9,915 nt of DNA, from assembly GCF_937997595.1 (NCBI RefSeq), contig NZ_CALKTS010000093.1, positions 1 through 9,915 of the forward strand. Direction: 5' to 3'. The notes under the pieces were generated by a model. That model searched no databases. It was not told the origin of the DNA and saw only the letters and a program-made list of their open reading frames with translations. Below are positions 1-6,988 of the stretch, one piece after another. A program made the translations under genes and the position numbers. The DNA comes from an uncultured Campylobacter sp. Lineage in GTDB: Bacteria; Campylobacterota; Campylobacteria; Campylobacterales; Campylobacteraceae. Each line of letters begins with the position of its first letter. Positions within the stretch are counted from its first letter, which is position 1.

Positions 1-1188
1 AGAATTCGCGCCCGTGACCTTGCCGCCGCTCATATTCACATGAGCTCCATCTATGTCGCCGTAATATGTAAAAGCGCCATAAACCGCTTTATCTACGGTA
101 CCGCCGCTGATGGTAACATAATCGCCCTGGCTATTGGAAGCAAGATTATGAGCGTCGTTTCTATAATAACTTCCGTATGCGTAATTAGTTACATGACCGC
201 CCTCGATAGTAGAGTGGTTGGTGATAGTTTTACTAACCATATATGCGCCGTTGATATTTCCTACTGTACCTTTTATCAGCTTACCATGATTATTTTTGGC
301 TGTTGCTTTGCCGCCAGGACCGCTAATACCACCGCCTGTACCATTAGCGACTAAAACATCGGTAACTACAGCACCATCGTTATTGATAGTGACGATATTA
401 TTTTGTAAAGTGGCGGTGCTGTCTTTTGAGGCTATTACTCCATTTACGTTTGTTAAATTTACAACACCGGTAATATTTACTTTATTGCCGTCTGCGCCGC
501 CGTTTTGTACTCCAGCACCAGCAATCCTGCCAGCAATGGTAGGCGTACCGCTGATATTTACTTCATTATTATTTGCCTGGCTTGTACCGGTCGCTCTACC
601 GCCCATTACCGCAGTGTATTCAAAATTTGGAAAGCCGCCGTAGAATACTTTAGTAGCACCGCTTATATTTACGACATTATGGATAGCGTCTCCGCTGGCA
701 TTTGTTCTACCAAACCATGTGCCATTACCGCCGAGTACGACATTATTTACTTCTGCATTATTCAAGTTAACCGTGTTATTTTTGGCGCCTTTTCCTTCGC
801 CGCCTACAAGTATCGCTACTGTAGCCCCATTATTAACGTTGAGCGTATTATTTTCCGCCGAGCTAGTTTGTCTATATTTGAAGTCAGATCCTTCGGGAGT
901 GCCGTCGCCATTACCCCCACCATAGATCGTGCGGTTCCAAGTGCTTACGCCACCCGAAGCAACGCCTTCTATTGTTACTATATTATTATCGTTTTGTCCA
1001 TAAGCATTTGTGGAGCTTTCGAAGCCACCCGAGTAATTTTCGCCGGATGATTTATATAATTGACTTGGAGTACCGTCGCTTTTAGTTACCGTTATGATTC
1101 CATTACCGGCTAAAGCTTGCGAAGGAGCAATAGCTAAGCACGCCGCCAAACTCAACCCGGAAATAATAGGTATCTTAATATCTTTCAT
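1..1188 (-). CDS. N-terminal part of a secreted beta-repeat (autotransporter-like) surface protein, cut by window edge
   Basis: A frame on the minus strand is open from ATG at 1188 to base 1 (396 codons, no stop), so the gene continues outside the window. The start follows AAGGA nine bases upstream, and an overlapping ATG at 1195 soon hits a stop. Residues 1-27 form a signal peptide: lysines at 2 and 5, a hydrophobic stretch from 6, and an ALA cleavage site at 25-27. The rest is rich in G, N, T, V and S with almost no cysteine. A loose unit, N-N-x-V-x-[IL]-[SN]-[GN] then a short strand and a GG-containing turn, recurs near residues 68, 113, 137, 171, 208, 235, 263, 357 and 383. Such units suit a beta-helix or beta-roll passenger, as in type V autotransporters. 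The C-terminal barrel that would prove this is not visible. The substrate or adhesion target is unknown. An LAAC lipobox-like string ends at Cys17, so a lipoprotein is a weaker alternative. Confidence 0.8.
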   Translation of the reverse strand, partial: MKDIKIPIISGLSLAACLAIAPSQALAGNGIITVTKSDGTPSQLYKSSGENYSGGFESSTNAYGQNDNNIVTIEGVASGGVSTWNRTIYGGGNGDGTPEGSDFKYRQTSSAENNTLNVNNGATVAILVGGEGKGAKNNTVNLNNAEVNNVVLGGNGTWFGRTNASGDAIHNVVNISGATKVFYGGFPNFEYTAVMGGRATGTSQANNNEVNISGTPTIAGRIAGAGVQNGGADGNKVNITGVVNLTNVNGVIASKDSTATLQNNIVTINNDGAVVTDVLVANGTGGGISGPGGKATAKNNHGKLIKGTVGNINGAYMVSKTITNHSTIEGGHVTNYAYGSYYRNDAHNLASNSQGDYVTISGGTVDKAVYGAFTYYGDIDGAHVNMSGGKVTGANS

Positions 1189-1223
1189 AATCCATAATCC
1201 TTTGTAAAAAATAAAAACTATCC

Positions 1224-1229
1224 ATTATA
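1224..1229 (-). promoter_or_regulatory. -10 box of the autotransporter-like gene
   Basis: Read on the minus strand, this is a perfect TATAAT preceded by TG (TGTATAAT). It lies 35 bases upstream of the ATG at 1188, with the AAGGA ribosome site between. The upstream DNA is AT-rich with no recognisable -35, as is usual for sigma70 promoters in Campylobacter. Confidence 0.6.
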
Positions 1230-1317
1230 CAATAAAAATACCTATTTACAATAAATTTAATACAATTCCTAACAAAAGGTAGCTTAATGCGAAAAGATGG
1301 GTATTGTGATGCAACGT

Positions 1318-1361
1318 TTTCGATAATAAAGTAAAATTTCAGCTTATTTTTGTTATCGAAG
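1318..1361. repeat. Hairpin-forming inverted repeat upstream of the surface-protein promoter
   Basis: TTCGATAA at 1319-1326 pairs perfectly with TTATCGAA at 1353-1360. The stem extends inward through AAA/TTT with G-T pairs, for about 13-14 pairs around a loop of about 16 bases. It lies about 90 bp upstream of the -10 box of the minus-strand surface-protein gene. Neither side has the uninterrupted T-run of an intrinsic terminator. It could be an upstream regulator site or a degraded element; its role is unknown. Confidence 0.45.
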
Positions 1362-1766
1362 CTTAAACGAAAAATTACGATTACAAAATAGCAAAATTTT
1401 AAAATTCTGATCTTAAAATTTAGCCAGCGGGATTCCCAATAAGCGTTGCTGCGAGAAAAGCGCTAAAATAAAAAGGCGGCAGTTTCTGATATTGAGAAAT
1501 AGGGTAGGGCATAAATTTTATAAATTTGGATTTGTAGAATTTAAAGTGAAGTAATATACAAGAGAAATTAAAATTTGAACTAATTCTAGGCTAGAAGCAC
1601 ATAATTCTACAATATGTCGTTAGCAAAGAGATTAAAATTTTAAAGCAGTTCCAGACGAGGCGATAAAAACGATAAAGTAGCGGCGTGGAGGGTTAAATTT
1701 TAAAAATTCCAAGTGAAAACAAAAGCAAAAAAGTAAAATTCTAAGAATTTCAAGTGAAAAATCTGG

Positions 1767-1854
1767 GCTTTCAGAGGTGTTTTGAAATGGCAAAGAGCTT
1801 TCGGCGGAGGTGCTTTAAAATAGCAGAGGGCTTTCGGCAGCTTTTATGCTCGCC
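1767..1854. repeat. Imperfect tandem repeat, about 30-33 bp unit, roughly three copies
   Basis: Units begin GCTTTC at 1767, 1797 and 1830. The first two share the order GCTTTC, GAGGTG, TTT-AAA, TAGCA or TGGCA, then GAG or AGA; the third keeps only GCTTTCGGC. There is no reading frame through the units, so this is not a coding repeat. It may be remnant or slippage DNA. Confidence 0.45.
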
Positions 1855-1870
1855 AAAAGCCCATTTTTAT
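1828..1870 (+). terminator. Possible intrinsic terminator-like hairpin
   Basis: GGGCTTT at 1828-1834 pairs with AAAGCCC at 1856-1862. Inside it, GGCAGC pairs with GCTcGCC around one bulge, giving about 13 pairs. ATTTTTAT follows on the plus strand, the arrangement of a rho-independent terminator, but no plus-strand gene precedes it. On the minus strand, the direction of htrA read-through, the downstream side is not U-rich. The fold is clear; its direction and function are uncertain. Confidence 0.35.
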
Positions 1871-2041
1871 AGTTTTGCATCTTTTGCGCTCGAAAGCTAG
1901 AAATTTCGCTTGCAAAAAGCCCAAAATCTCAAAAGTTTCTGCTTACTACTTGCAATGTTCCTGTAATGCTTTGTCCGGGCTTGCCGCGGTTAAATTTTAA
2001 CGCTTGCGCGTTTCTCGCAGCTAAAGCTTGGTGTACCGAGC

Positions 2042-3463
2042 TTAGCGGATTACAAGACCTTGTGGAATTCCACGTCTGATAACCCAGACTAGGGTCTTTT
2101 TGCCCTTGTAATCTTTGATATAACGATCAAAGTCGTCTGAGCTTTTGACATCGTTTTGACCGACTTGGATGATCACGTCGCCTACTTCAAAGCCGTAATC
2201 ATCGGCTTTTGAGCCATCTTTTACGCTTAAGACGAGGGCGCCCGAGACATCGTCGTCGAGGTTATATTTGCGGCGCAAGCTGTCATTTAACGTCCTTAGC
2301 TTTAGCCCCTCTATTGCGCTTTTTGAGTCCTCGCCGGCTGAGCCTAAGGTGGTGGAGTCGGATTTCATCGCGTCTAGCTTGATAGTCGTGCTCTTGCTTT
2401 TGCCGTCGCGCTCAAATTCTACATCCACTGAGCTTCCTGGAGCCATTGAGCCGATTAAATTTTTTAGCTCGTTGGCGTTTTTGATAGATTTGCCGTTTAT
2501 TTTGGTAATTAAATCGCCGCGCTTGATGCCTGCTTTATCGGCAGGCATGTCTTTTTCGACGCTTGAGATTAGCGCGCCCTCTTTGCTTTCATAGAGCTCT
2601 TTTTGATCTTTAGACATATCTGAGATCGTAACGCCTATAAAGCCACGCTCGATCTTGCCGTTTGTGATGAGCTTTTCAGCGATCTCTTTTACCATATTTG
2701 AAGGGATCGCAAAGCCTACGCCGTTATTTCCGCCGCCGCGACTTAAAATGGCGGAATTTATCCCCAAAAGCGCGCCGCGACTATCCACTAGCGCGCCGCC
2801 TGAGTTGCCCGGATTGATCGAAGCGTCGGTTTGGATGAAATTTTCATATTGATTTAGCCCGATATTGTTTTTATTTAGCGCCGAGATTATGCCTTGAGTG
2901 ATGGTGCCGCCCACGCCGAAAGGATTTCCGATAGCAAAGACGATATCGCCCTCCATAGCCTTGGACGAGTCGGCAAATTTAACCGCAGAGAGATTTTTTT
3001 CGTCGATTTTGATGATCGCAAGGTCGGTTTTAGGGTCGGTGCCGATTACCTTGGCTTTATATTCCTTATCGCCTTCTAATAGCGTAACTACGATCTCGTC
3101 AGCGTTTTCTATTACGTGATTATTTGTGACAATATAGCCGTCTTCGGAGATGATGACGCCAGAGCCTAGCGAGCTTCCCTCGCGCTCCTGCTGCTGTGGA
3201 ATGTCAAAGTCGAAAAATTGCTTAAAAAACGGATCGTCAAACATCTGTGACATCGGGCTGTTGCCTGCTTTGATCTTGGTTTTAGTTGCAATATTGACGA
3301 CGGATTTTTTTACGTCCGCAACGGAGCTGTGATATGAGAGCACGACATCTTTATCAAAGCCCGGATTTACGCGCTCATAATTGCTTGGAGCTTCTTTAAT
3401 GTCTATATTAGCGCCAAAAAGCGCACCTGCTAAAGCTATCGATATGATGATCGATTTTTTCAT
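2042..3463 (-). CDS. htrA: HtrA/DegP-family periplasmic serine protease and chaperone
   Basis: HtrA degrades or refolds damaged envelope proteins, and in pathogenic Campylobacter and Helicobacter it is also secreted and cleaves host junction proteins. The protein is 473 residues, the usual length for epsilonproteobacterial HtrA. Residues 1-18 are a signal peptide (MKK, then a hydrophobic run to about FGA). The trypsin-like domain spans about 45-265, with the catalytic triad visible: His116 in TNNHV, Asp147 in KTDLAI and Ser221 in the GNSGG motif. Two PDZ domains follow, about 272-365 (starting near RGFIGV) and 385-470. Nothing is truncated or missing. The start follows AAAGGA seven bases upstream, and a TATAAT lies 36 bases upstream of the ATG. 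The gene is divergent from cbpA-hspR across only 168 bp. Family assignment is secure; a virulence role here is inferred from relatives. Confidence 0.97.
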   Translation of the reverse strand: MKKSIIISIALAGALFGANIDIKEAPSNYERVNPGFDKDVVLSYHSSVADVKKSVVNIATKTKIKAGNSPMSQMFDDPFFKQFFDFDIPQQQEREGSSLGSGVIISEDGYIVTNNHVIENADEIVVTLLEGDKEYKAKVIGTDPKTDLAIIKIDEKNLSAVKFADSSKAMEGDIVFAIGNPFGVGGTITQGIISALNKNNIGLNQYENFIQTDASINPGNSGGALVDSRGALLGINSAILSRGGGNNGVGFAIPSNMVKEIAEKLITNGKIERGFIGVTISDMSKDQKELYESKEGALISSVEKDMPADKAGIKRGDLITKINGKSIKNANELKNLIGSMAPGSSVDVEFERDGKSKSTTIKLDAMKSDSTTLGSAGEDSKSAIEGLKLRTLNDSLRRKYNLDDDVSGALVLSVKDGSKADDYGFEVGDVIIQVGQNDVKSSDDFDRYIKDYKGKKTLVWVIRRGIPQGLVIR

Positions 3464-3490
3464 TTTTATATCCTTTGTGATAATAAAATT

Positions 3491-3519
3491 TTGGCGGAAT
3501 TATAAATTTTGTCCGCTAA
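3491..3519 (-). promoter_or_regulatory. htrA promoter (-10) embedded in an inverted repeat
   Basis: The minus-strand TATAAT lies at 3499-3504. It falls between the arms of an inverted repeat, GCGGA at 3494-3498 and TCCGC at 3512-3516, extended by TT and AA beyond one mismatch on each side (TTnGCGGA-N13-TCCGCnAA). There is no clear -35. A regulator bound to the repeat would cover the -10, so this is a candidate repressor site. The regulator is not identifiable from the sequence. Confidence 0.5.
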
Positions 3520-3565
3520 TATATTCTTAACGCAAAATTAAAATTTATAAATAGAATTTAGCAAA

Positions 3566-3586
3566 CTTGATTGACACTCACTAAAG
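3566..3586. promoter_or_regulatory. HAIR-like operator for HspR
   Basis: CTTGATT, seven bases, then ACTAAAG matches the HspR-associated inverted repeat consensus CTTGAGT-N7-ACTCAAG at 6 of 7 positions in each arm, with the exact spacing. It covers the -35 box and the start of the spacer of the cbpA promoter, where a bound repressor would block RNA polymerase. The hspR gene is the second gene of the operon controlled from here, so negative autoregulation is the natural reading. The match is seen in the sequence; binding is inferred. Confidence 0.75.
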
Positions 3587-3600
3587 TTTTATGATATAAT
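3571..3600 (+). promoter_or_regulatory. Sigma70 promoter of the cbpA-hspR operon
   Basis: A consensus -35 TTGACA at 3571-3576 and consensus -10 TATAAT at 3595-3600 are 18 bases apart, with TG just before the -10. A perfect -35 is uncommon in Campylobacter promoters and predicts strong basal activity, which suits a promoter held down by a repressor. Transcription should start near 3607, leaving a leader of about 25 bases with TAAGGAT ahead of the cbpA ATG. Confidence 0.8.
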
Positions 3601-3631
3601 CTACATAAATTTTAAGATTTTAAGGATTAAA

Positions 3632-4546
3632 ATGGCAAGTACAAGCAGTTTATACGAAACCTTAGGCGTGGATAAATCAGCAAGCGCCGAGGAGATTAAA
3701 AAAGCTTACCGCAGGCTAGCTCGCAAGTATCACCCAGATATCAATAAAGAGCCCGGAGCGGAGGATAAATTTAAAGAGATCAACGCCGCGTATGAAATTT
3801 TAAGCGACGAGAAAAAGCGCGCGCAGTATGACCGCCATGGCGACGAGATGTTCGGCGGACAGAATTTCCACGATTTCGCGCAGGGCTCGGCGAATATGGG
3901 CGATCTAAACGACATCCTAAACAGCATTTTCGGCGGCTCCTTCGGCGCAAAAAGCGCAGGATCGCGCGGTGGATTTAGTTTCAGCTCTTTCGGTGGTGGC
4001 GAAGGTTTTAGTGGCTTTAGCGGCAGCAGTTTCGGCGGCGGATTTGGCGGCACACAGAGCCTAGATACGCACAGCTCGATTGAAATTCCTTTTGAGACCG
4101 CGATACAAGGCGGCGAGATGAGCGTGCGCGTGGGCGGTGAGACGGTTAAATTTAAAGTACCCGCGGGCATCAATGCGGGTGAGAAGCTACGCATTAGGGG
4201 AAAAGGACAAAAATCAGGCGCTCAAAGCGGCGATCTAATTTTGGAAATAAAAATCGCGCCAAGCACCGAGTATACGCGCGAAGGCGACGATCTTTTCAAA
4301 AAGATTGACGTGCCTTTGAAAACGGCGATGTTTGGCGGAAAGGTGGAAATTTCGACGCCGAGCAAAAGCGCAACAATAAAGATCGCAAAAAATACCAAAA
4401 ACGGGCAGAAATACCGCTTAAAAGGCTACGGCGTGCAAAACCGCAAGAGTAAAATTTTAGGCGATCTATACGCGGTAGTAAATGTCGTTTTGCCCGACGT
4501 CGATTCGCTGGACGAGGACGTCAAAGCCGCGCTGCAAAAGCTATAA
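3632..4546 (+). CDS. cbpA: CbpA-type DnaJ-family co-chaperone
   Basis: The product is a J-domain protein that stimulates DnaK ATPase and hands it unfolded clients; it acts in the cytoplasm or on the nucleoid. At 304 residues it has the CbpA size. The J domain (about 5-70) carries the essential HPD at residues 34-36. A glycine/phenylalanine-rich linker covers about 75-140, and two beta-rich client-binding domains follow (about 148-295, including the FKVPAGINAGEKLRIRGKGQ-type signature). The cysteine-rich zinc finger of true DnaJ is absent, which separates CbpA from DnaJ. The start is preceded by AAGGAT. The stop lies 12 bases before hspR, so the two are co-transcribed. The HspR site on the promoter predicts heat-shock induction. 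Confidence 0.95.
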   Translation: MASTSSLYETLGVDKSASAEEIKKAYRRLARKYHPDINKEPGAEDKFKEINAAYEILSDEKKRAQYDRHGDEMFGGQNFHDFAQGSANMGDLNDILNSIFGGSFGAKSAGSRGGFSFSSFGGGEGFSGFSGSSFGGGFGGTQSLDTHSSIEIPFETAIQGGEMSVRVGGETVKFKVPAGINAGEKLRIRGKGQKSGAQSGDLILEIKIAPSTEYTREGDDLFKKIDVPLKTAMFGGKVEISTPSKSATIKIAKNTKNGQKYRLKGYGVQNRKSKILGDLYAVVNVVLPDVDSLDEDVKAALQKL

Positions 4547-4558
4547 GGAGGCATCAAA

Positions 4559-4870
4559 ATGCATGATTACGATGAGCCGGTTTATCTCATATCGATAGTT
4601 TCGAAGGTCCTAGATATCCATCCGCAGACGCTGCGGCAATACGAGCGCGAAGGACTCGTAAGCCCGGGGCGCACGGAGGGCAAGATGCGCCTGTACTCGG
4701 CGCATGATATGGACCGCATACGCATGATTTTAAACCTTACAAAGGAGCTTGGCGTCAATCTTGCGGGCGTGGACGTGATCTTTCGCCTGCAAGAAAGGAT
4801 CGCCGAGTATGAGCGCGAGATCGAGGAGCTGCGGGCTAAAATTTTAGAGCTTGGCGGAGAGACAGAATAA
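4559..4870 (+). CDS. hspR: HspR, MerR-family heat-shock repressor
   Basis: HspR binds HAIR operators and represses chaperone genes; relief under heat raises their expression. The 103-residue protein has the MerR winged helix-turn-helix: the ISIVSKVLDIHPQTLRQYER helix pair at about 12-31, the GLVSPGRTEGKMRLYS wing at about 33-48 and the following helices to about 75. A charged coiled-coil helix (about 80-98) serves for dimerisation. It has no metal- or drug-binding cysteines, as expected for HspR. It is somewhat shorter at the C-terminus than I remember for C. jejuni and H. pylori HspR. A very strong ribosome site, AAGGAGG at 4545-4551, overlaps the cbpA stop codon seven bases before the ATG, so hspR is tightly coupled to cbpA. 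Its probable own operator lies at 3566-3586. Confidence 0.93.
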   Translation: MHDYDEPVYLISIVSKVLDIHPQTLRQYEREGLVSPGRTEGKMRLYSAHDMDRIRMILNLTKELGVNLAGVDVIFRLQERIAEYEREIEELRAKILELGGETE

Positions 4871-5309
4871 GGTCTGCGAGATAAAGATTAAAGCTTAACA
4901 AAAATCGAGATCTTAGCGCTATAAGCTGAAATTTTAATGCTATCAAAAAGTAAGATCGCCTCGTAAGCGTAGATTCAAGCGATAAATTTTGACTTTCAGA
5001 GCGGATTTATGGACGCGTCAAATTTAAAGTTGCGCTAAACAAACCCGGGCGAATTCTCTTGCGATTAAATTTAAAAGCCGTCTTATATAATTTAGCTTTA
5101 AAATTTAAAATTCCAAGCCGTGTTAGGCTTTAAAATTTTGTCGCGAACCTCTAAATTTAGCGATAAAGTGCGACATAATTTCTCTATTTTTAAGCGGGAT
5201 TTTAGTAAAATCACATTATAAAATTTACCCGTAAATTTATATGAAAAGATAAAATTTCATCGATTATCGCCTCCGATAAACGGTCGCGGATAATGTAAAA
5301 TTTGACAAT

Positions 5310-5327
5310 AAATTTAGCGCTAAATTT
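5310..5327. repeat. Perfect 18-bp palindrome, candidate operator
   Basis: AAATTTAGCGCTAAATTT is a perfect palindrome ending four bases before the antiporter -10 box, where a repressor would interfere with RNA polymerase. Related AAATTT-centred palindromes occur elsewhere in this window, so it may instead reflect genome-wide word bias. Confidence 0.5.
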
Positions 5328-5331
5328 TACG

Positions 5332-5337
5332 TATAAT
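5332..5337 (+). promoter_or_regulatory. -10 box of the antiporter gene
   Basis: A perfect TATAAT lies 19 bases before the ATG, which implies a very short leader carrying only the AAGGGAG ribosome site at 5347-5353. A TTGACA exists at 5302-5307, but its 24-base spacing is too long to act as the -35 partner. Confidence 0.55.
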
Positions 5338-5356
5338 CTTACAAAAAAGGGAGTTA

Positions 5357-6988
5357 ATGGAGCTTGTTATAGAGCTATTCCTTGCGATCACGGCGCTTGC
5401 GATAGTGCTAAATATCGTCTTTAAAATTTTTGAAATTCCCACTATCATCGGATATATCGTCGCGGGCGTGTGCTTTTCGCAGATCTATAGCCTAAGCAGC
5501 GTCGAAAACGCCCATATGTCTGAGCTGGCGGAATTTGGCATCGTCTTTTTGATGTTTACCATCGGGCTTGAGTTTAGCTTCCATCACCTGATGAGTATGA
5601 AAAAGGACGTGTTTTTTAATGGCATACTCCAAGTACTCGGCACCGGTATTATTCTAGCGCTCATCATCGATCAAGCTTTCGGCGGAAACATAAAAACCGT
5701 GATGATTATCGGGCTAGCGCTCGCGCTTAGCTCTACGGCGATCGTGCTAAAAACACTCAACGAAACGGGCGAAATCAACCAAAACTACGGGCGCAAGGTG
5801 CTTGGCATCCTGCTCTTTCAAGACCTCGCCGTCATCCCTATTTTGCTGATGATTGACATATTCGGCTCGACCGACAATACCCCCGTGAACTATCTAATCT
5901 TAAAAACCGCCGTAAGCGCCGCCATAGTGGTAGTGATCCTTTTCGTGCTCGGCAAATTTGCTTTCAATCGCTTCCTTTACTACGTTGTAAGGACAAATTC
6001 TAAAGAGATTTTCATCGCGACCATCCTTTTTACCGTCGTGGGGGCTAGCTTTTTGGCGCATGTTTTTGGTTTTTCATATACGCTAGGTGCGTTTATCGCG
6101 GGCATGCTAATCGCAGAAACCGAGTATAAACACGAGATAGAGGCCGATCTGACGCCGTTTCGAGACATACTGCTCGGACTTTTTTTCATCACGATTGGCA
6201 TGCAGATAAATTTTGAAGTCATCGTCTCGCACTATGGGCTGATCCTGCTCGCTATTATCGTTATAATGGCGCTTAAAACGGTTGTGATTTACGCGATCTT
6301 ATTTCTCTCGACCGGCAAAAGGATAGCGCTAAAAGCGGCGCTATCGCTATGTCAGATAGGTGAGTTTGCGCTTGCGATCTTTTCGCTGCTGATGAGCCGC
6401 GATATGCTAAGTAAGGAAAACGGGCAAATTTTAATTACAGTCGTAACCGCGACGATGATTTTAACGCCGTTTATCCTTAAAAATTTAAACAAAATCGCCA
6501 ACCGTTTCGAGTCCAAGGTTGAAAAGCTCGAGGATGAGGAGCATAAAACTCAAATCCCGCCGATGAAAAATCATATCATTGTAGCAGGCTACGGCAGGAT
6601 AGGGCAGGAAGTGGTGCTGCGCCTTAAAGATCAGGGGCTGCTATACGTAGTCGCCGAGAGCGATTTAGAGCTTGTAGATCTGGGCAAATCGCGCGGAGAG
6701 AATATATATTTTGTAAATATAATGCAAAAAACTGCGATCGACGAGCTGCATGCGCGCGATGCGTCGGTCATCATCCTAACGATCGCAAATCAGCAAAAGC
6801 TCGACATCGTCGCTAAGATGCTAAACGGCTCTAATCTAAAAGCAAATATCATAGTGATGCATACGGGCGCCGATCCACAAAGCGAGCTGCAGAGCGAATA
6901 CGGCGAAAATTTTATCTTCGTAAAAAAGGAGAGAGTAGTAGCCAATGCGCTTTTACAAGAGGCGCTGAAATGCAAGCTAACGCAGTAG
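5357..6988 (+). CDS. kefB: CPA2-family cation:proton antiporter with TrkA-N domain (KefB-like)
   Basis: The product is an inner-membrane monovalent cation/proton antiporter (KefB/KefC or GerN-like branch) exchanging K+ or Na+ for H+ in ion and pH homeostasis. Of 543 residues, about 1-380 form the multi-pass membrane domain with roughly a dozen hydrophobic segments. The family's FQDLAVIP motif at 154-161 includes the ion-site aspartate Asp156. After a charged linker (about 383-403), a TrkA-N/RCK Rossmann domain starts at residue 405 with the nucleotide-binding GYGRIG at 411-416 and continues to about 530. The start is ATG after AAGGGAG. A terminal TrkA-C domain is not apparent, as in the Kef branch. 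The neighbour order hspR-kefB matches C. jejuni, where it is called kefB. True glutathione-gated Kef function is not shown, so the symbol is positional. Confidence 0.88.
   Translation: MELVIELFLAITALAIVLNIVFKIFEIPTIIGYIVAGVCFSQIYSLSSVENAHMSELAEFGIVFLMFTIGLEFSFHHLMSMKKDVFFNGILQVLGTGIILALIIDQAFGGNIKTVMIIGLALALSSTAIVLKTLNETGEINQNYGRKVLGILLFQDLAVIPILLMIDIFGSTDNTPVNYLILKTAVSAAIVVVILFVLGKFAFNRFLYYVVRTNSKEIFIATILFTVVGASFLAHVFGFSYTLGAFIAGMLIAETEYKHEIEADLTPFRDILLGLFFITIGMQINFEVIVSHYGLILLAIIVIMALKTVVIYAILFLSTGKRIALKAALSLCQIGEFALAIFSLLMSRDMLSKENGQILITVVTATMILTPFILKNLNKIANRFESKVEKLEDEEHKTQIPPMKNHIIVAGYGRIGQEVVLRLKDQGLLYVVAESDLELVDLGKSRGENIYFVNIMQKTAIDELHARDASVIILTIANQQKLDIVAKMLNGSNLKANIIVMHTGADPQSELQSEYGENFIFVKKERVVANALLQEALKCKLTQ

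Larger units (their letters stand above)
1189..2041. other. Long gene-free region between htrA and the surface-protein gene
   Basis: No reading frame here has a credible length, start and ribosome site; stops are dense in all frames. It holds the surface-protein promoter near 1224, a long hairpin at 1318-1361, AATTyCAAGTGAAAA twice at 1705-1719 and 1746-1760, and an imperfect array of about 30 bp beginning GCTTTC at 1767, 1797 and 1830. Hairpins occur at 1828-1862, 1882-1917 and 1999-2012. One more, at 2021-2045, overlaps the htrA stop codon (about 11 pairs with a bulged A and a G-T pair). The last two are the likeliest places for htrA transcription to end, though neither has a clean U-run. 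In C. jejuni I recall a two-component system gene pair (cprRS) beside htrA; it is absent here. Confidence 0.6.
4871..5356. other. Gene-free spacer between hspR and the antiporter gene
   Basis: No coding frame is supported. The region is crowded with AAATTT-type words. It has several small inverted repeats: AGCTTA/TAAGCT at 4892-4927; AAGCC/GGCTT at 5115-5130 followed by TAAAATTTT, a weak terminator candidate; and GATTTT/AAAATC at 5198-5212. A GCTTTAAAATTT word is directly repeated near 5095 and 5127. The right end holds the antiporter promoter and an 18-bp palindrome. The distance and the separate promoter argue that the antiporter is not in the cbpA-hspR operon. Confidence 0.55.

Noticed and set aside
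296..1050. Plus-strand frames of up to 181 codons rich in P, S and Y
   Set aside because: They are antisense shadows of the continuous minus-strand surface-protein frame, which has a signal peptide, ribosome site and repeats; the plus frames have none.
1705..1854. CRISPR array
   Set aside because: The repeats are imperfect, two to three copies, with no regular spacers and no cas genes.
2268..3332. Several plus-strand frames of 60-108 codons inside htrA
   Set aside because: They lie antisense to the intact, fully motif-supported HtrA reading frame.
3730..4194. 154-codon minus-strand frame opposite cbpA
   Set aside because: Its proline- and lysine-rich composition is the complement of the Gly/Phe-rich linker and C-terminal domain of CbpA; it shows no domain or ribosome site.
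5302..5307. TTGACA as -35 of the antiporter promoter
   Set aside because: It is 24 bases from the -10, too far for sigma70, and most Campylobacter promoters do without a -35.
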